DNA of 64,000 nucleotides from Dromaius novaehollandiae (lineage: Eukaryota; Chordata; Aves; Casuariiformes; Dromaiidae). Under the pieces are notes generated by a model, which worked only from the letters and a program-made list of their open reading frames with translations, searched no databases and was not told the DNA's origin. Made by a program: the position numbers and the translations under genes. Shown piece by piece: positions 43,641-57,729 of this stretch; the first letter of the stretch is position 1, and each line of letters begins with the position of its first letter. The stretch covers positions 14,900,501-14,964,500 of the forward strand of contig NC_088113.1 of NCBI RefSeq assembly GCF_036370855.1. The letters are read 5' to 3'.

Positions 43641-46600
43641 TTTGTTAGCCGAAAACGGTTTTGTTTTCTTCCTATGCTTGAGGAATGTGGGGTGAGTAGC
43701 ACTAGAGGACATTATGTATTGAGTCATAATTGCAGCACTTTGTTCAGATTAACAGAACAGAAATATGAAGCTGTTTGCCAGTAAAACTAATGGTTTCAAT
43801 TAAACGCATTATGTATCTCCAAGAATCTTTTTTTTTTTTTCCTAAGATGTCATTATCATGCTATCATGCCTATTGAAATAGGCAGCTCGAGACAGATTTC
43901 AAGGCTTCCTCTTAATAAAAATCAATCCTGCTCGCTTTGCTTTATAGTGAATCTGACTATATTGGAGTCTGCATCTGTAATGATAAATGTTTGCAAAATC
44001 CTGGTGTATGAAGCTTAATACATCTGCCATCTGGTTTTAGCCCTGTTTTACTCATTTGTGGAAATTCAAAGCTTCCGTGCTAATTTACGGCACAAAAACA
44101 CCTTGTGCTGCGGCAGTGACGATGGACGTGAAGCCTTCAGTGACGTTTGGTGTCCGGATGCCGGATAACCAAAGGAGCCTTCCCGCGGCGGAGCTTTTCC
44201 CGGGCGCTCACGGGACGGCGGCGACACCAGCCCAGGCGTCATCCCGCCGCTGGCGTTTCGGCGTCCGGTAAATGCCCACGCGGCACGGGCAGAAGTTGCA
44301 GACGATGGCTTGGCCGTGAAGAGCTGCGAGTAAGAGTTTGGCCAGCACTGCTGCGGTGGCTGCTTCAAGAGGTGTGGGGAAGGAATTATGTGTACCTTTT
44401 CTGAAGACTTGATTTATACATATTTTTCTATGTTTTCATTATTTTCTTCTCTAAAAGATAAAGGCAAAACTACTGAAAGTGTGCAGGGAGAAGAAAGGGA
44501 AGGGCAAAGAAATGAATGAAAGTGCTATTGGAGTGGCAAGCTGGGAGAAAGTGAGGAGTTGCAGTCCAGTCCCTGTCCCCTCCTGAAGAGGTGACATCCC
44601 ACCCTTCGTGTTTGTGAGACCCGTTGCAGCATCTGAGCAATAAGCACTTGGGACCATCTGTAGGGGCAAATGCAGCCAGGATGTGTCAGGACTAACAGAA
44701 CTGGTTAACATTTTTTTGTCCGTATATGATACGTTTTAAGTATGCTGAGGGCTAAAAGACAAGTGCTGTTTAGAGAATGAGATACCAAAGTTTTTTGGCG
44801 GGTGGGTGCTGTTTCTGCTGCTGGACCGCTTACACAGCCTATGCTAGTAAGATGTTTCAGCTACCAGACAATGGCATCTTGCTTTTTATTAATGCACAAA
44901 ACCAGGCTCTGCAATAATTGCCCCTTGGGATAGGAAATAGGGATGTTTCCATTTACTCCCGCGTGCATTCAAGCAAAGCCAGTCAATTGTCTAATGTACT
45001 GACTCGGGTTCTATTTATATATTTGGAACATTAGAAATGTTGAGTTTCCATTACCTTAATGCTTTTCCTCTACTGTATGTTTTAGATGGCACATTTTTTT
45101 TGAGGCTCAGCTACCCCATAAGCTGCCCCAGTAACATGAAACAAGAACAGTGTCTTCTGCTCCTTTCACTGAAGAGAACGGTTAAACTCTGATCATTTCG
45201 GATGACAGGTAAGTTCAGGGCAATCTAAGGAAAATGGAATAGGTTAGTAACTTCTTGGGAAAGCTAAATAGCACAGGGTAATCTGAACACATGGGAAAAA
45301 ATTATAATTTTTTTCTGATAATCAAACTTTTACTCTTGTTGCTGCTTAAACATGGAATATCCAGGAGCTGGCTAAAATAAAAAATCTGAAAAGATGCTTT
45401 TTGTTTTCTTTAAATATCTAAATTACTGACACCTCCATCTCATCCCTAACTCTTCACCTAGAAAAACATGTTTTTGGTATTGACAAGGGAAAGCATGATT
45501 TCAGACTACGACGATTTAAAAGTAAAAATTCTGAAATTGAAAACAGCCATTTTAGCATACCTCGCCCAGAGGTTATTCTTTATTTGATGCATGCCCCCAA
45601 AATAGTGAGTTATGTTGTATCGGTGTTGCTTAACACAAAACCAGTTTGTGAGGATGATTTCAGCCGGCTCTCGCGTGGCCGCGAGCAGCAGCCCCACGTC
45701 GGGGAAAGCCGGAGCCGTGGCCGTATCCGTCCCCCTGCCGCCGCTGGGGGCTTTGGCAGCCCCGTCCATCCGGAGCATTAATTCCTCATCTGATCAATAT
45801 TCAGGGCCCCAGCGCCAGGAATCACCCGACCTTGCGACAGTCTAACTTCAGAAAGAAGTGTTTCTAGTTTTTATGGCTGCAGAGAGGGAAAAAGACACAA
45901 AGCTAGTAGAGCTAGGAAAAAAGAAATTGCTGGCTTTATTTAATAAGGGATTTCAGTTGTCTTGGGTTTCCGCTTGCCGGTTGTGCTTTGCCCCTCGCGT
46001 GCTGGCTGTGATCTGCAGATGCTTCACCTTCCTTCTGGCTGCTGCTTGGCCCCGCGGACGGTCGCAACGTGGTGCGCGCAGCTCGCCGTGGGTCCCGCGC
46101 GCGCTGTTAGCCTGCTGCGCTCGCCGGCTGCAGCCCTTTCGTCTCTGTTTTTTCCTGCGAGAGCTGTTTTTGGAGGGCCTTGGAGTTGTTTTGGCCGGAT
46201 GGTGTGCGGCCTCGGTCTTGGCAGAGGCCTCGGGCTGCGCTTGGGACACGCTCTACCGTCACTGCTCCCTTATTTTCTTAGGGCGCTGCTAAAATTGTTG
46301 TCCTAAATTGTTATTTTGTTAAAATTAGGAAGTTAGGGACAAAGACACTTCCCTCTCAGGAAAAGAAATAAAAAGATCCCAAACAGTAATACGTTTCTGT
46401 TCATGGATACTCGCAGGGTTTTGTAAGGGTCGACCTGGAGCCCGTTTTGCCCAGTGCCTGGGTCCCTTGGGGCTTTGGACCCCGGCCCGGTGTCGAGCCG
46501 CAGGCAACACACAGGGAGTCGCGTAACCGGGAATCTGCCCCGAAACCTTGGCCACAGCAGATGTGCCATGTCTGTAAAACCTGTATGTTGTCCAAACTGC

Positions 46601-49600
46601 TTGTGGTCTGTCATAACATTTCTACGGTGCCTGGCTATTTCTGCTGCCTGTTGCGTTATGTCACATTATACACGTAGCGGCATGGGCGACCGTCGCCAGG
46701 AGCTACATGGGGCCGATGCTGGAACAGTGTCGGCAGCAAATTAAGTCCTGTTCTGTATCGCTTGCTGCCTTCTCTCTCTTTCATTTTCGCTTTCGTAGGA
46801 TTATATAAATAAGCTTTCTCCCAGCTTCAGATGCTGTTTCTCATTCATTGGGTGTCCTTGCGCGTCTTGCAAGGATGTTCCAGCTGGTTTTCATGGGCTG
46901 TTATTGTGTAAGGTCTGGCCACAAATATTCTATTTTTCCTCTCTGTTGGCTAAACAGCCCTTTTTAACTGGTTTGCTCGAAGGCCTTGCTCGCAGGCTAT
47001 TCTGTGACACATTCCCCAAATATTCCATTTGAGCTACATTTTTGCCCATAATCTTAAATTCAAACCACGTAATTGTACAGGCACTCAGTTTGCCTTGAAA
47101 CTCAGACACTTGTTTACTAACAGAGCAGACTGTCCAGGGATCTACAAGCAACAAAATAACAGACCACGTCTTTAGGTGAGCTGTAGAGCTTATATTTCAG
47201 AGTGGTGCTTATATTTTCAGGTCAATCAGCATAAAACTAAAGGAGAAACAGTAGTTCAAGGTGCCCATATATGATAGGACTGTCCCTGAAAACTGAGAGG
47301 AGCTGCAAGGTCGAGTTCTTCAGGTGATCACTGCAATCCAGAACTAATTCCTAGTTAATTGAAGGATTTTTTCAGTAACAAAACTCAAAGCATCCTAAAA
47401 GGATGCCAGCATCCTTATTGCAGATGGGACACTACAGCAGAGAAAAGGGAAGTGGTTTGATTGCAGCTTTCTGGCAGGACAGTGCCTGTTTGGGACTGGT
47501 ACCCACCTTGACCAAGTCCTTGTCCCTTCCTTGCTCTTTGCATTGTATCATCTCGAAGGAAAAAGGAAAAAAGAAAACATGAGAAACGCAGGCCTTGAGG
47601 CCTGTTGTGAGTGAAATGCATGGCTTTGCCTGCTGTGAGATACTAAGATGCCTTTGAGATTATGTCAGGCTATTGCACCTCTGCTTGCAGCTGGAAGGAT
47701 GCAGACCTGCAATGGTCACGATGGGCAAACAAAAAAGCCGATGTGCCGCAGCTCTGCCGTGGGAGGAGGTGGACGTGGTGGCAGAGCGAAGCCTGTGCCT
47801 CGCTGCAGCCCGGCGCCTCAGTTCCCGGTGATGCTGGGGCTGAGCTGGGCGCTGGACGACGAGCTGGAGTGGCTGGGCTGGAGGCGCACGCTCCGCTTTT
47901 GGCTGTGCAATAGAAATGGGAATTAACCTCCAGCATGGGTAGGGCAGGTAGCTGGGGCCAGTAATTTTCTTCAGTTCTTGCAGCAAAATTTACCTGAGCT
48001 CATTTGTCAAGCTTTGAATCCTTAAATCTATAACTCTAATTAATTAAGAATCTCTAATTACCCCAAAATGGTGCTCTCTATTTAATGCTAAGGTGTGGTG
48101 GAATCCAGCAAAAATGCAAGAGAAGCTGGAGGATGTTCAGAGCTGGAGATGCCAGGAAAAAAGGCGCACATAGGTGCAAAGGAAGCCAGATGGCTCAACA
48201 TGCCAGCGAGACCTAGCACAGGTCCTAAACTGCTGAAGTGACCGCCTGATATTTCAGCCTGTATCCTTGGGTGCCTTATAAGGGTCCATTCTCTAGAAAG
48301 TAATGACCACCAATGCTCGCAGCAGAGGATTACACTGGAGACCCCAAACCAAGCAACTCAGGGGACTTAAACCCACCTCCAGAGTATCTCTAAATCAGAA
48401 GCGCATTGGACAAGTTTCAGGTTCTTCACAATAACTGCACGAGAACCTCCGGTGGGGGTATCACTGAAAATGCCAGCGCAGAAGGATGCTGGACCTGCTT
48501 GCCTAAGAGAAAAAAGCCCTTAGACTGTACAGGTCTTATTATATTAGGTTAAAAATTTATAGCTTTCAACTAGACTATAACCAGGTAACGTGACTCAGGT
48601 AAAAGTGCAATGTGGACAGAGGGTTAATGAGAGCTGCCCTTTCCCTGGTGCTGCAGAGGTTACCAGTTCCCAGCAGGCACCTCACCTGTGCATTCCTAGA
48701 AGCTCAGGCTGCAGCACATTTAGGAATTAGGCTGTGATGTCATTTGATTAAGTGAGGGGCATCAGGTGGGTTTTGGGTTGAGTTCAGCTGTGGCACAGAC
48801 AGCAGCCTGGGACACTTCTTCCTGAGCACGGCTTGGTGAAGCTCCTTCCCTGGGACGTGCCAGTGTCTCCCCTAGGCTCAGGTATGGCTCTTTGTGGGGC
48901 ATGGGTGGCCCGTAGGGGTGCAGGTGCTGCAGACAGGCCACATCTGCATGTGTATGAGGTCCTTGTTGTGAGGACGTGAAGGGAGGAGAAAAATTATGCA
49001 TGTTTTGAGGTAAATGGCGGGGTCTCCCCTGCAGAGCCTCAAGTACTGTTTTCTGACTCTGACAATAGGAAATCTTTGTATTGTCCTGGCAGACAAATGC
49101 CTGTACTTAGTGGCTTTATCTGGCGGGAGATAAAAGGTGATAAGATCCCAGGACGGCCGTTTTGAGGCAACTCCTCTTAACTTTGCTGCAGAGGGTGTTT
49201 CCAGGGATTCGCTCCAGAAAAATTACTCAAGTTAGGTGAAAAAGTTAATGATCTTTGTTAGCGTTTGAAGTAGAAATTACCTCTGCCTGATATTGTTGAG
49301 GACTTGCGTGATTGATACCAGTGTTAAAGAGCAACGGAGGTACCTGCTAAAATGATGATTTCTCTACCCTTCTTTAATGTTTGCTGGTGAGGTGTGGGGA
49401 AGTAAACTGCCCCATAAAGGGAGGAGAAGGTAGAGATGAGAATGAATTGCTGAGTGTTAGTTAAAAAGGTAGGTTTTAGAGTGGGTGAAATATGTTGAAT
49501 CAATTATAGGGTTTTCTTCCCGTTCGTTTTTCTCATGTTGCTCAAAATATGGGGAACAAAGCACGATCAGCTGTTGGATTGCTCCATACAGCACCGTTTG

Positions 49601-52600
49601 CCTGGGTTGTCCGGGGCATCCCAAACGCTCTCCTCAAACAAGCCTCGAGGTTTTCCCGTTTGCATTTTGAGCTGCACAGTGCATGTGGGAGCTGGGACCT
49701 GGACCTGGGGTTTTCCTCTCCTCCGACGTGCGCCGCCGCACAGCGGATCCCGTCGCTCGTGCTCCGGCGTCGCTTCGGTGCTGACTCGCAGGAGCCGGGG
49801 CCACCTACGGCCTCGGCTGCCGGCAGCGCCTGGCTCCCGGCGGAGGTCTCCCAGCCAGGGCCCGGCAGGCCCCAGCCTGCTCCGGCTGGGAGATCTAACA
49901 AGATCACAGCCAGGGCCAGGGGTGATATGGCCCCGGGCCATCATCTTACATAAAACCCATACATTTGCATAATGTGTTTTACAAGATTAAAACTGAGGAC
50001 ACTCTTTTCTTTTCTTTTCTATAAAAGGGATGAAAATAGGTGAAAGAGCTTTGTGAAATGGGGTATCAGGAACCCAGGGCTTCCAAAATGACAGTATTTG
50101 TAATTGGGCTTGAAACTCTTTCGGGGGTGATTTTTGTCTGATTTGGAAAACTGGCGTGGCACGCGTGTACGCAGGCAAAACAAAAACCCAGAGATAAGTA
50201 GGACCGCGAAGAGAAAGTGAATGGCGGACCAGTGGCACGGGGAATCATCCCTTCTGAAAGAGCCATTTCCATTCCCCGAGCCTGTCGGATGCCGCGCGCT
50301 GGAGGAAAACCTCCCTCTGCAGCAGGGCTGCAGGATGGTATGGCTTGCAAAAGCTTGTCGAGTCACATAACCGAGGCATGCTTATTTTGCCTAATTACAG
50401 TGGGTGACTTGGATGTTAATGCAGAGGTCAGAAAATGGCCTATGAGCTCCAGAAATTCACCTTATTCGGAGGTTTAGCCAGTACAAGTAACTGAATTTTG
50501 TGCAAAGGCTACATTGAGCTAATTTGCTAGTGACTTGGTGTCCAGCTGCCCAGGCATCCCATGCTGGAGGCATTCCTTCCCGTAGGAGCTAGTTCTTTAA
50601 TAGAAAAACACATGGAGATGACAGGGGGGAAAAAATCCCAGGAAATCACAAAGTTTGGATGTTGTCTGTGGCCTTATGCATTAGGAAACACTGCCTAGGG
50701 CTTATGAAAGTCTGCTAGGTGCCCCGAAGTGTAGCTACAGCTGTGGGCCTTATTACCTGCAGCTGCCGCATCCAAAAACAGGGCAGAGAAATTCACTGCT
50801 CCGGGGAGGGCATGAGGCAAAGCTGAGCTTCAAAATGCTCCTTCTGGCCAGGTGTAAGCACGGGCTGGGGCATGCCGTCCCCTAAAGCTGTCAAACTGAG
50901 AATGCTCTGGGGATTATGGGGCCGGGAGGGGGATTTGGGGCCTGGGTGGGTGCTGGGACAGATGTTTTGGCCCCTATCTGGGAATGGGCAGTGGAGCTGC
51001 TGGGAAGTTATTTTTGGCTGTTGCTTAAGTAACTGGCTGTGATTTCAATAGCTGGTTTAACTGAACCAACCCAACTGCTTCCAGCACAGCCCTGGAGTTG
51101 CTGTAGGTAATGAAGAGACCTGGACTGGAGGCAGTGCTGGATTTCCTGGGAGTTCTTGTTTTTGCAGGGTTTGGCTGGTTAATCCCTGGCTGAAGCACTC
51201 CTGGCAGGACTCCTGTGGCTGTGGTCCTCTGCTCCTGCCCAGGGCCCAGCAAAGTGTGATGGGTTTGCCCATGCCCATGGGGTATTCGTACCCTTGTGCA
51301 CTAGGAAAGTCAATGGCAGCTGCTTGCTCTGGCTATGAGAGACGTGAATTTGGGTCTTACTACACTGCTTTCCGTCTTATGTCACCTGTGGCCAGCTCAC
51401 ACACATGTTTAGGGCCCCTAACTGTTACTGAAATAAATAGCGATGAGGTAGCTAGGCGCCTTTGCAGATCACGGACAACGTCCTCCTGTGCCTCAAGCAT
51501 GTCTGTCTGATGGGGATGCAAAGGAGAGGAGAGCTGGGAGGAAGGCGAGTGGTCCCACGCTGCAGTCCTGGGGTGAAAAGTGTCCCTGATAGGAAATGTA
51601 TGCTGTCAACTTAGCATGTGTAATACAGATTGTCTGTACAAGGAACTGGACTTGCACTTGGGGGAAAAAAGTTAAATTTTTTCACCATGTTTACTATATC
51701 TCTTGTCCTCCTTTGCTTTTGCATCCCTTTTGAAAGAAGCCTCATAAAACTACCAGTTCAGAGGTGGAAACAAACTTTTGCTGCCTTGCATTAGGGTGCA
51801 AACTCAAAAACAGGTGGGGAAAAAAGGAAATACACAGGCTGGTTCAAAGAGAGGATTTCATGGAGGCAGCAGCTCCTAGTCTGTACTAATATGGCTCATT
51901 TAATTTGCAAAACACTGTTTTCTGTTTCTTTCCTCCCATTCTTCCCTTCCCTTCTTCTCTGGGGTTTATAACCCTGCCTTTCAAGGTGTCTCCCCACGCA
52001 GATCCCGGATGGGCTGTGTGATTGTACAGCTGTTGTCAGGGTGACACAGGAAAAGCTGCCTAGCCGTGTGGTTCCTGCGTGCAGTTCCCTGAGCCCTAAA
52101 TGCAGCCTAGGTCAGTGTGTGCTTAGGGATGTCAACAAAACTTCACTCAGAAAGGTGGAAATGCTTATTATATGATGTATCAGAGCCTGGATGTTGTGGA
52201 ACATCCTCTCTCAAGAGTTTAATAAGCCCATTACAATAACGAGTCAAGCAAACCAGTCTGCTCTGCTGGGTGTGAGTGCTGATCCTGGGATCTGATGATT
52301 TGACGCCTGGCTGTTGAAAATCTCTTAGTTGACTTGTGTCCTGCACTTATTTTTGAGGCTAAAAAGACAGTCATATGCAGGCAACTTTGGGACTGTGCCC
52401 TAAGTACTTTGTAGACAACAGGAGCTGTGATTCCCATTTTACTCAAAAGATCAGTTGGAAGAAGAGAAGGTTCTGTGTTTTGAGGAAGAAACCTAAAAAC
52501 TCATAAATCTTCAACTGGGCAAATAATGAAAACAACTAAACTTCTTTTCTCTCTTCTTTCAATCATTACTAATGGAGAGTGCTCCCTCTGGCATGGGTTA

Positions 52601-55600
52601 GCTGACCCTTTTGATACCAGGGAAAGGAGTCAAAGAACATACTTTCCTCTCAGAAATATGTACCTAAAAAACTGAAGCCAGGAGTCTTCCTTCCATCAGG
52701 GTTAAAATCCAGCATCACCAGGGCAGCTAAGAAATGCACCCCTGCGACGGAAGAAGCTTGGGGTAAAATGCTGAACTGCTCTTCCAGGTTGTGTTTACCT
52801 CAGCCTGGCCCTAGTAGAGCTATTGCAGGACCTCACCAAAAGGAGACTTCTGCAATGTTTTCCAGCACATGATGATCATGTGAGCATTTATGGTGAGTCA
52901 CTGCTGGACTAAAACATCACCTAGCAATGCCACTGGGTTGAACCATTTTGTAAGCCTGTGTAGTACAGAGGTTATTCTCCCTGCTGCTTCTCTTGGCAGC
53001 ACTAACCTGGTGTGACAGTGACATTGCTGGCTGCTGCTATGAATCCAGCCTTCTTGGAGATGTAAAAATTGTGCTGTATCTGGGGCGAGATGGGCAGTCA
53101 GATTAATTCGCTGCTCTGAAGTTAGCTTGGCTGAGCTGTGTTACATTACAATGGCTCTTGCGTGTTAGAGTTACAAACTGGGGAGAGATGTGACTGGGAG
53201 CCCCTTTTTCCATGGCGATCTTATGCTGGGCCACAGTACCTTAGTATACCACAGGGTCATCTGCTTCAGTACAAGGGATCTTCCCGCTCTAACTATTCCA
53301 TGCAGTCATGCACTTCTGCAGCTTCAACTTCCTGCCTCATAAACGCCACCCTTACCCAACCCTTAACAACGCTGCAGATTTATTAAAGCACAGCTTCTCA
53401 TCTGCAGAGATTTATTCTGAGTAAAATGAATGCTAACTTGGGGTGCCTTGTTTTGAAGGATGGAAGGAACCAGCCAGGATCTCATGCCTTATTCTTCTCG
53501 CTCTCCGAGTATTCGTGCAATTGAGACTATTGTGCTCTCTGAACCACGCTGCTCCGCGCTCTGTCCTCGGCTGAATTGCGCTTCCCGTCTTTGCTGGGAG
53601 AAAGCGACCATATGTCCCGAAGGCAGGTGTCCTGCCAGCAGCAGCCTGCCTGCTCTCTTCGAAGCACCGGTGGAGCTTCTCATGTGTCATGGCTAGGAGC
53701 TCATTAACGAAGGCCCCGTATGAAATCTGTGGCTGACGAGTGCAGGTTGTCTTGCACAGATTGGTCTGCATATGATTGTTTTCATCCCCCTCTCCAGCAA
53801 AACAGCCTCTCTTTCCGCATGATCTCCTCTTCCAGTTTTCAGCACCGAGGGCAGCCTGGATGGACGTGGGGAAGGCAGGGCACAGAGGTTAACGCAGGGG
53901 GACTCTCCTGGTGCAAGCTATCACGCGTGTATACATCTGGGTATGTGAAACACCTCACAGAGCAGAGAGAGGGAAAGAAGTTTTGATAGGTTTCAGCTTC
54001 TTGTTTGTCATAATTTCCCTTCCAGTCTGAGGGATTCCTTCACTGGAGAGACCCCGACTTCCTTCATTGCTTCTCAAAAATCAGTCTTTCACTTCACATG
54101 ACCTTGTTTTTTTCACCCATCACTTACAGTTTATCCATGATTCCTTTCCTCACAAATCTTCTGTTTCTGTTGCAAACATGGTCTGCACAGACCTCTAATT
54201 CAGCAGGAAGCTCACTAGAGCAGTTCTCTAATCAGCTGGTGAGGACTATTTCGGCTGCAATGGCCCGGGCTTGGGGTCCTGCATCCTCTGGGCAATGAGG
54301 CAGGTCCAGTGAGACGTGTGCAGGATACCAGTTTAAGTGGAAGACTTATTAATGGCAAGAAAGGAGACCAAAGGAGTAGACTGAGAAGCAGCTGTAGAGC
54401 AGACTCTGTGTTTGTGGGGTGCTTGTGCAGCATCTATTATTCAAAATATTTCATTCAGATGCAGTTCTATAAGAATAGTTTTAATTGCCAGTTTTTGAAA
54501 CTCGAAATGCATTATTTAGCTATGTCTGATTTGAAAGTCACATGGTGTTCCAGTTACCTGAATGGATAGATAAATTGTCACCTCAGATGGGTGCGGGGGC
54601 TTAAAGATAGTCTCCTTCTGTGTTTTTTGTTTTGTTTTTTTCTTTTTTTAAGGAAAGAAAAAGTTTTTTTAAAAAAAACCTTGAACATCTTGAAAACTAC
54701 ATTCTGTGCATGTGTATTGGCAAATTTACTTTTGTGGTCAAACAGGCACATGAAGGTGAAGACTGATGTAAGCGCAAAAAAAGTTGATTCATTCTAAACG
54801 ATAAACTAATGTTTGTTTGCAGTCTTTTTTACAGTATTTGCCCATCTCTATTTGTGAAGATCATGGGACACTTGGGCAGTTCATTATTTGTACAACTGGA
54901 AAGATTTTATCCCATTTTAAGTATATTAGGGGATGGATAGAGCAGGGCTATGACCAGGCAACCTGGTATCCAGGAGAGAAAGTTGTTAAAATGACTAGGT
55001 ACCTCCCCAGCCAAGCTTACCGTTCAAAAACCTAATGGTAGAAGACATGAGGGATTCGATAGATATTGCATATATAAGTTCTTGGTTCCATCAGCATATT
55101 CTCCCTGTATTTGAAGCTCCTTTCACAAACACCTTTGGTATATGCATCTCCCTCACTATAGTCCTGAGCTAACTGAGATGTCTAACCTATGCAAGGAGGC
55201 TCATAGTGAAGCAGGAGGTAGTTTTAGGAAGTTCTCAGCTCTGTGGCCAGCTCGTGAGGAGTGTATGTTGGTGCTTCGTTCATTTGCTGGATTCCTGTAA
55301 CGGCTGCAGTAGATGCACTGGGATACAGTGTTGTCATAGCTCAGGCAGTACCAGGGTTCGTTGATGAATGATTTAGTCTTTGAAAGCTGGGGTGTATCTT
55401 AGCAGGCATTCATGAGTCTTGAAACCAGGAGACATTTTCGCAACAAGAAGGTAGATATAAGAGCCAAGTTTGCATGTTGTAAAATGAATTGTAAAATGCT
55501 TTAGCTAGGAGGGAGGTAGGTCTTGTAATAAAGTGTGCTGAACCTTTCCATGGGCTTTTGTAATCTCCTACAGCCTAACTATGGATTTTCTCAAAACTCA

Positions 55601-57654
55601 GTGAGCAACATATTTAGAAATTCTGCAATAGCTAAAATTTTGCATTTAAAAATATTAAAGCTAAATAGAACTCTAGTGTCTGTGCTTATGATGGCTCCAT
55701 GTAACTGCAGTAACAGTGTACAGTTGCAGATCTGCATGCACAGGTCTTAATACTTGGATTCATTCTTAAGACATTCATAAAACTCCTTTTCCCTCGTTTG
55801 GTTTTACTGTAACTGATGAAGCTGCCTGACTTGAGCAGTTCTGAGAAGCATTTCAGAAATCTAATGCTTAACACTTCACTGTGCATTTTTTGGCTTCAAA
55901 GTGATTTTGTTATGTCCCCAGAGCCTGGTTAAATCCTTAGTTATAATGATTGCACACTGAAGGGTGCTGTTACATAGAAATGCTGTCCCATAATGGCTTC
56001 GTTGCTGTGGAAAATCCGATGTTATTTGGTCATTCGCTACGAGTTCCCTAAGCCATCAAGACATTTGCCTCAAGGCTACAAACACAAAGCTACAGGCAAA
56101 ACCCTCTGGACATAATGAGTGGGCATTTATGCAGAACTAAAAACTGGAACAGCTGAGCAGTAGATCTATGAATAGCAAGCATGCCTCGAAGCACAAAAGA
56201 CATCATTCTGGAATAAAGGGGTTTATAATGGTTCTGACATCTTGTATGTCAAGATCATGCTACGTTGTTGTAACTTTTTTTTTATGTTTGTTTGTTTGAA
56301 CCACGTTCCTTAAGTAAGGTTTGAGTAATTAAAGGGTGTGAAGGAAAGCCTAAAGCTTTAGTAAGAACAAAAATTGGGCAACTGACACTTTTGGCAAGAT
56401 CCATCATTTTGATCATGCTTGCTAGGGAACGAGCTTATTGCTTCTGTGCTGTTCACATCCCCAGTTCCACCCTTTGGGATTTCTTAGGGGTTTCTCTTAT
56501 ATCAGCAGCTCTGAAAGGCTTGATTCTAATGTTAGCTGAGAAGTGTCTTCTGATGGAAAGGCAAGGATTGGGCTAACAGTAAACTACAGGGTCAGGGAGT
56601 CGGGCAGTGCAAAGGAGGGTAATAAAATTCAGTGTGACTTGGATCAACAAGAAGCTGGAGGAGCTTAATGTTGAGAAATGTACTGCAGTGTGGTTGCAAG
56701 CCTTCACAAATAATCTATAGGCACTGCTAACTACATGGCAAGAACCAGATGGAAAGGGATGTGCAGTCCTTGAACCAGGAGCGTAATGAAAACCTGAACA
56801 GAGAATGGAAATTGGGGCAGGAGCTGGAATATTGAAATAGTCCAGAGGGAAAAAGACGGAGAGAGAACACGAGAGTATGCAAGGATGATATGTTCTCTTT
56901 CTACTGTTTCTACATCCAGACATGTCTGCTCCATTTTTGAGATTATCAGTTTCCAAGAGAGTCAACTTTTGGGCTGAATTTCTAGCCCTCATGCTGTGGG
57001 ACTGGGGGAGGTGCTGAGCAGCCCTTTGTGACTGGGAAAATATACGAGTTCAAACAAGTTTTGCAGTCCTTGCAAACTAGTTTGGGCCTTGCAAAACCAT
57101 GGGCTGTAGAGATGAGCAAAGCCTTAGTACTGCAAAGTTCCTACAAGGAAACGTGGCCAAGGGATTAGGCGCTAATCTCTGACCTGAGAAGATCCGGTGA
57201 ATGTCTACACTGCAGACTGTACTACAGCCCAGAGATACCTGAGCTGGTTGGGACTAGCTTTTTTTGGCAGAGTAACCTGGCTCTGCACTTCTGGGGTACT
57301 GGAAGTGAATTTCTCTCTCTCAGCTAAGTAAGCTAACCCATGCAGGGATCTGTGCAAGTGAGTTCAGAAAGTGGAAGGTATCTCAGCAGAACACCGTAGT
57401 CTATAATACTTCCACGCACCCTGTTTCCTCTCGTCCACATTTCTTGCATGGCCATGTGTAAATTATTCCTCCTCTTGACATCTACATTTCTTATCACTGA
57501 AAACAAGTTATCATGCTCATCTTGCATGGTTGCCCTGGAGGGAGGCACACTCTGACCTGCAAGATGCCCAGATATGGAAGAATGTTACTTAGCTGCTTCT
57601 GCTTAGAAAGGCAAGGGGATTAATTTCATTATCCATCCATCTTCTTCCTCACAG
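43641..57654. other. gene desert downstream of TFAP2C
   Basis: 14 kb with no recognised gene. CpG-richer patches lie near 44.1-44.3, 45.65-45.78, 46.0-46.26, 46.43-46.56, 47.75-47.9 and 49.7-49.9 kb; open frames there overlap on both strands and look compositional. In mammals the interval between TFAP2C and BMP7 is a long regulatory landscape for both genes, so non-coding elements are expected here, but none is proven by sequence alone. Confidence 0.55.
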
Positions 57655-57729
57655 CTATTACTGGCAGCCTGTCCTACCGGAGAATGGGATCCTGGGGCCC
57701 GATCAGGAGAATGACAACTCTGCCTACTG
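57655..57729 (+). other. orphan exon candidate with strong splice sites
   Basis: 75 bp bounded by a strong acceptor (cttcttcctcacag) and near-consensus donor (ctg|gtaagt). Two of three frames are open; one reads YYWQPVLPENGILGPDQEND-type sequence, the other ITGSLSYRRMG. I recognise neither in any family. The length is a multiple of three. It may be an exon of a non-coding RNA, of an unrecognised gene, or a pseudo-exon. Confidence 0.25.

Noticed and set aside
52410-52445. MIR-like gtgattcccattttac
   Set aside because: Single short block without supporting context.
56573-57000. Possible LINE fragment on either strand
   Set aside because: I could not find an ordered series of CR1 or L2 blocks; overlapping open frames are short and unsupported.
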